NCBI GenBank assembly: GCA_032768795.1
Contig: CP136490.1
Coordinates: forward strand, 558,001-622,000
DNA: 64,000 bases
Direction: 5' to 3'
DNA from: Tremella fuciformis
Taxonomy: Eukaryota > Basidiomycota > Tremellomycetes > Tremellales > Tremellaceae
Shown here: piece after piece, positions 60,603-64,000 of the stretch
Position numbering within the stretch: position 1 is the stretch's first letter
How the letters are laid out: the number at the start of each line of letters is the position of its first letter
The notes under the pieces: model-generated
Told to the model about the DNA's origin: nothing
What the model saw: only the letters and a program-made list of their open reading frames with translations
The model's database searches: none
Made by a program: the position numbers and the translations under genes

Positions 60603-61138
60603 CTAGCTACTAACACTACCTCTATCTGCCTCCATCTCCTGTCTGTAATCATCCCACACAGGATCATCAGCAGCAGGAGTTGGGGGATCTGACCAGGTAG
60701 GAGGCTCAGGGGTGGGGGGAGGAGTGAAGAGAGGAGTTCCAGGTGGGCTTTCTCCTCCTCTGAGTGTTCTCATCTTCCTCAGCCAATCCAGCATCCTACT
60801 TTTCCACAAGGGCAATCTGAAGGTCTGGGGATTGGTGACTGGACCATTGAAGCTACAAGTCAGCTTTGTGTCATGCCAAGAGAGAGCCTGACTCACAAGG
60901 ACTTCACAACAGGTCTTTTGGGCACCCATGGCTTCTTCTCTCCATTGACTTTGCCTGACCCAGGAGGCAGGTAGGATTGTTGCTGGGGTGGGTGATAGGG
61001 AGAGTGTCTGACTGGCTGTGGGCGGCTTTGTTGAGAGCAGGAATGCTTGTGCTCATCATGAGGGTTGGGATGTCGCTTTTTTTGCTCTCTCTGGTGCTGC
61101 CTGAGTGCTTTTTTGAACAAAGCTGACTGGAAAGCCAT
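60603..61138 (-). CDS. Helitron accessory protein of unknown function (antisense)
   Basis: Two exons (61138-60897 and 60852-60603) sum to exactly 492 nt, 163 residues. The 44-nt intron has GTGAGT, an AAAGCTGAC branch site and TTGTAG. The product starts MAFQSALFKKALRQHQREQK, a basic helix, followed by a His/Gln/Pro-rich region (HPNPHDEHKHSCSQQSRPQP and HSPYHPPQQQSYL). Next are KPWVPKRPVVKSFFNGPVTN and PLWKSRMLDWLRKMRTL, then a Pro-rich acidic tail (PPTPEPPTWSDPPTP). No family is recognised. It lies wholly inside the element, convergent with the RepHel gene whose stop is 130 bp away, so it is probably carried by the transposon. A captured host fragment is the alternative. Confidence 0.66.
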
Positions 61139-61190
61139 TCTGATGTAGATGTACAGATGAGAGATGAAAAGTCCAAAATTTTCCGGAGTC

Positions 61191-61200
61191 AGAGCTACGC
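61191..61200 (+). repeat. Right half of Helitron subterminal inverted repeat
   Basis: AGAGCTACGC, exact reverse complement of 54689-54698, directly followed by the terminal hairpin region. The shared GAGCTACGCCC is also found before the ends of both 560-bp copies. Confidence 0.8.
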
Positions 61201-61203
61201 CCC

Positions 61204-61234
61204 ATCGGCGACGCGCCACCGCCGATTTACCTAG
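61204..61234 (+). terminator. Helitron 3' terminal hairpin and CTAG end
   Basis: ATCGGCG (61204-61210) pairs with CGCCGAT (61220-61226) around a 9-nt loop, followed by TTAC and the terminal CTAG (61231-61234). This is the rolling-circle termination signal expected at a Helitron 3' end, not a transcription terminator. Confidence 0.82.
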
Positions 61235-61243
61235 TATGCATTG

Positions 61244-61357
61244 TCAGCGTAGCTCTTACGGGGCGAATTTCTGCGGGTGTCCCTGGAACGAAAACGGTAA
61301 ATGGGGGAATTAAATAAGAAAATTCCGGCCATTCTGATTTCATCAGCACAATCCTAA
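61244..61357 (+). mobile_element. 114-bp miniature Helitron, right copy
   Basis: Identical over all 114 bp to 54572-54685 by eye, with the same TC start, CTGAT-TTC-ATCAG hairpin and CTAA end. It is flanked by 9-bp direct repeats TATGCATTG (61235-61243 and 61358-61366), one directly after the end of the autonomous element. Confidence 0.72.
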
Positions 61358-61366
61358 TATGCATTG

Positions 61367-61926
61367 TGTCCTTGCCAAATTGCCTTTCATCAGAGAATAA
61401 AGATCTATGCATGAGGCTGATGCATGGAATGATCTCTGTAGCAGAACCAATCGCCTACATAGCTACTGCCATACCCTGCCCTATCATTGCACCAAAATGG
61501 TTACAATAGCGCAAGTCTGACAAGACTGCAATAGGCTTGCCAGGTGGCAGCTGTGACATAGCCCCTGTGACCAGCTTGGCATGCCTATGATCATCTGATC
61601 AGCCTAGCATGCCCAACAAGCACTTGCGCATCTCTTGATGAAGTGCTTTAGCTTGCAACTAATCAATGTTCTACAGTACATCCGGCTTTGCCGGATGCTT
61701 GACCCGTAAGGGCTGCGATGGCTGCGCCGCTAGGCGCAAGGGGGGGTCTTGGGGGGGTGTCCCACCCCCCCATGTCTAACGGAACCAAAGAACAAGGAAT
61801 TGCATTAGGTTTTCCAAATTGCCTGAGAACCAATAACTTGAATACCTGATTAGAAATTCAGAGCTAAAAAAGAATTGAAATAACGAGCTACGCCCTATCG
61901 CGCACTTTCCTGCACGATCTACCTAG
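61367..61926 (+). mobile_element. 560-bp non-autonomous Helitron-like unit, copy 1
   Basis: Ends like the autonomous element: GAGCTACGCCC, an ATCG...CGAT hairpin (61897-61918), then CTAC and CTAG. The left edge is TGTCCTTGCC and lacks the TCAGCGTAGC start. Inside is a perfect hairpin CATCCGG-CTTTG-CCGGATG and a G-run pair (GGGGGGG TCTT GGGGGGG) followed by a C-run. No coding capacity. Confidence 0.72.
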
Positions 61927-62486
61927 TGTCCTTGCCAAATTGCCTTTCATCAGAGAATAAAGATCTATGCATGAGGCTGATGCATGGAATGATCTCTGTA
62001 GCAGAACCAATCGCCTACATAGCTACTGCCATACCCTGCCCTATCATTGCACCAAAATGGTTACAATAGCGCAAGTCTGACAAGACTGCAATAGGCTTGC
62101 CAGGTGGCAGCTGTGACATAGCCCCTGTGACCAGCTTGGCATGCCTATGATCATCTGATCAGCCTAGCATGCCCAACAAGCACTTGCGCATCTCTTGATG
62201 AAGTGCTTTAGCTTGCAACTAATCAATGTTCTACAGTACATCCGGCTTTGCCGGATGCTTGACCCGTAAGGGCTGCGATGGCTGCGCCGCTAGGCGCAAG
62301 GGGGGGTCTTGGGGGGGTGTCCCACCCCCCCATGTCTAACGGAACCAAAGAACAAGGAATTGCATTAGGTTTTCCAAATTGCCTGAGAACCAATAACTTG
62401 AATACCTGATTAGAAATTCAGAGCTAAAAAAGAATTGAAATAACGAGCTACGCCCTATCGCGCACTTTCCTGCACGATCTACCTAG
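61927..62486 (+). mobile_element. 560-bp non-autonomous Helitron-like unit, copy 2
   Basis: A head-to-tail repeat of 61367-61926. The two copies match wherever I compared them, including G-run lengths. It ends CTAG at 62483-62486 and is followed directly by host sequence leading into USE1. Confidence 0.75.
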
Positions 62487-62541
62487 TACTGTCGTGTCAG
62501 AGCGTGTTTTCGACATTCAATATCGACTTCTGCCAGCGGAC

Positions 62542-63726
62542 ATGATCGCACATGCTCCTGTAGCTGCTCTTCAGCCGTCCCCAGCAGCACTTAGGCTGGC
62601 AAAGACCAGTGCTAGCTCGCCGCATGGCCTCGTCAACCTTATTCGCTTCGTTGGCGCTCTAGAGAAACAGGCCGCTGCCGAGGACCTGGGCGGCGAAGAA
62701 GCGGCCAGTGAGGGCTCGGTCGTTGACTTGAGGCAGTTCCGAATGGGCCAGGTGACTCATCAAACGTACCGGTGACTGACCACTGATGTGCAGGATATCG
62801 CTTATGCGAATGCACTATTGACAGCCCTAAGAGAGGAGAACGAGAGGTATTGCGGTGATCTCTGAATTGTGCCAAAATGACTGATACGTCTCTAGCTCCT
62901 CGACATCGCAGCAGACCCTTGATGAGCTGCACAAGTCCCTTGCTGTGGTTGAAAAACAATATCGATCGAGCATTGCGGTGAGTCGGGTCGATGTTGCGGC
63001 TTTACGGCACCTAAAGCCACAGACACACAGTTCAGCGGTCCCCTCAATGAGGACGAGCAACGATACACCACCTAGCGTAGTCTGCGCAGGCCGAGACAAC
63101 ATCATCGACCAGGATAGTCGGAATACAGCTGTCGTGCCGGATTATTCGCCCCAAGAGCAGAAGGCCGCTACCGCTCTCCGCCATCGACCGCACGTACAAT
63201 CAACGGAACAGTACCTGAGGAAGCGTGTTCAAGAAGACCAGCAAGGAGGGGAAGTCGGTCTGCTGCCGCTGAGACCACGGGCAGCACTTGATCAACCGAA
63301 AAAAGACGATCGAGAGGAGCTTCTACGAGGGAATGCAGGCGTCGGGATGGGCTCGGCACAGCTTCACGAAGAGCTTGGTGGGCAGCTAGCCGATGTGAGC
63401 TTGAGACTCCACAAAAAGGGGCTAAGCTGATATGCAGATGTCACATCGACTCAAGTTGAATGCCATGCACTTTGCAAACTCGTTGGAGGAAGAAAAGGCT
63501 CTACTAGATGCATCAACGGATGTCTTGGAGAGTGCGTACAAAACCACTTGCTTTGCTGTAGCCAGAGGCTGACTCTGCAGAGAACCTCTCCAATACACGC
63601 TCGAGCAAATCGGACCTTGCCAAAGTCTCGCGCAAAGGACAAGGGACAACGTGTATGACAATAGGGATCATCATTCTCGTGATGGTGATCTTCATCTGGA
63701 CGTACATGTTGATTCGCTTCACTTGA
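62542..63726 (+). CDS. USE1: USE1-type ER SNARE protein
   Basis: Tail-anchored SNARE for Golgi-to-ER retrograde fusion at the ER membrane, working with Sec20, Ufe1 and Sec22. Six exons (62542-62751, 62794-62846, 62896-62977, 63023-63394, 63438-63531, 63581-63726) sum to 957 nt, 318 residues. The N-terminal block LVNLIRFVGALEKQAAA and the SNARE region (LHEELGGQLADMSHRLKLNA, FANSLEEEKALLDASTDVLE) are followed by a single terminal membrane helix (IGIIILVMVIFIWTYMLI). The fourth exon's left edge is uncertain, because the 62978-63022 segment is in frame. The frame is open upstream without ATG, so the ATG at 62542 is the first possible start, only 55 bp after the Helitron repeats. Identification rests on layout and motif similarity. 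Confidence 0.75.
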
Positions 63727-63862
63727 CATTCATGCATTTCCCGCCCCTGATGGGCTCTATACAATTCTCGAAACCACTTTTTAGATTGTGTGGATTTTTC
63801 AACAACTACTTCAGGGCTCCCCCTCGTCCTCTCCGCACTCCGCCTGCAGGCATTCGCCACAC

Positions 63863-64000
63863 CTAGTCGGTCCAGACGTGCTTGACCCACCCCTTGAAGC
63901 CCGGCTCGCGTTTGACCTCGTCGCTGTCGACATCATTTGCGTCATACTCCTTGACACCGGTCTGCAGATCGACGTCCTCGGGGCGGAGCAGCCACTCGCG
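63863..64000 (-). CDS. C-terminal end of an unidentified protein (partial)
   Basis: The minus-strand frame is open from the window edge to the TAG at 63865-63863, 45 residues, reading REWLLRPEDVDLQTGVKEYD and ending EPGFKGWVKHVWTD. Codon usage and the acidic/aromatic mix look genuine. The family is not recognised. It is convergent with USE1, about 135 bp from its stop. The rest of the gene is outside the window. Confidence 0.6.
   Translation of the reverse strand, partial: REWLLRPEDVDLQTGVKEYDANDVDSDEVKREPGFKGWVKHVWTD

Larger units (their letters stand above)
54686..61234 (+). mobile_element. Autonomous Helitron (rolling-circle transposon), ~6.55 kb
   Basis: The boundaries are set by TCAGCGTAGCTCTTACGG at the left and, at the right, a 7-bp-stem hairpin (61204-61226) followed by TTAC and CTAG before a T. 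The 5' GCGTAGCTCT (54689-54698) is inverted as AGAGCTACGC at 61191-61200. Inside lie a large Rep/helicase gene on the plus strand and a two-exon gene on the minus strand. Both reading frames are open, so the element appears recently active. It occupies the interval between SWR1 and USE1. Confidence 0.88.

Noticed and set aside
54572..61357. The identical 114-bp flanking repeats as LTRs of a retrotransposon
   Set aside because: The interior encodes HUH Rep and PIF1-like helicase, not gag/pol; the ends are TC and CTRR with hairpins, and there is no primer-binding site or polypurine tract.
61460..62350. CRISPR-like or satellite array in the repeated region
   Set aside because: There are only two copies of a long 560-bp unit with transposon ends; no short repeats with unique spacers, and this is a eukaryotic genome.

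Overview
This is a gene-dense fungal nuclear window. Most genes are split by short introns (about 40-60 nt) with GT..AG ends and a CTGAC/CTGAT branch point 5-20 nt before the acceptor. Signature genes include a CAP10-type glycosyltransferase, RPB9, SWR1, CCC1 and CFEM and Zn2Cys6 proteins. Together these point to a basidiomycete yeast of the Tremellomycetes, most likely the Trichosporonales; that placement is inference, not a database result.

Layout. 1-1110: mostly non-coding leader. 1.1-9.1 kb: long-chain acyl-CoA synthetase, Zn2Cys6 regulator, D-2-hydroxyacid dehydrogenase (minus) and a divergent phytanoyl-CoA-dioxygenase-like gene that share a promoter with twin TTATGCATAA palindromes. 9.4-10.9 kb: secreted ricin-B-like protein. 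11.0-14.0 kb: mitochondrial exoribonuclease DSS1 (minus). 14.4-15.4 kb: bZIP factor (minus). 15.8-17.2 kb: secreted lactonase/carboxymuconate-cyclase-like propeller. 17.6-18.9 kb: CCC1. 19.2-19.7 kb: RPB9 (minus). 20.4-22.9 kb: CAP10-family transferase. 23.2-26.5 kb: UPF1-like helicase with a mitochondrial presequence (minus). 27.4-28.4 kb: unknown protein. 29.1-30.1 kb: CFEM GPI protein. 30.7-31.8 kb: SDR (minus).

32.5-46.4 kb is an accessory block. It holds four diverged copies of one F-box-like family (one plus, three minus head-to-tail), interrupted by a cytochrome-b2-type lactate dehydrogenase (CYB2) and a candidate 89-residue protein. An NAD-dependent epimerase-like gene (47.5-48.4 kb) and the large SWR1 remodeller (48.6-54.3 kb, minus) follow.

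54.6-62.5 kb is a nest of rolling-circle transposons. An apparently intact 6.5-kb Helitron (54686-61234) encodes a zinc-finger/HUH-Rep/PIF1 protein plus a previously unassigned two-exon antisense accessory gene. It has a 10-bp subterminal inverted repeat and a 3' hairpin ending in CTAG. A 114-bp miniature relative flanks it on both sides, and downstream lies a perfect 560-bp head-to-tail tandem of a non-autonomous relative that ends the same way. This nest stops only 55 bp before the first ATG of the ER SNARE gene USE1 (62.5-63.7 kb). The window ends inside a minus-strand gene.

The strongest candidates for something new are the accessory Helitron gene, the tandem Helitron copies abutting an essential gene's start, and the F-box-like paralogue block.
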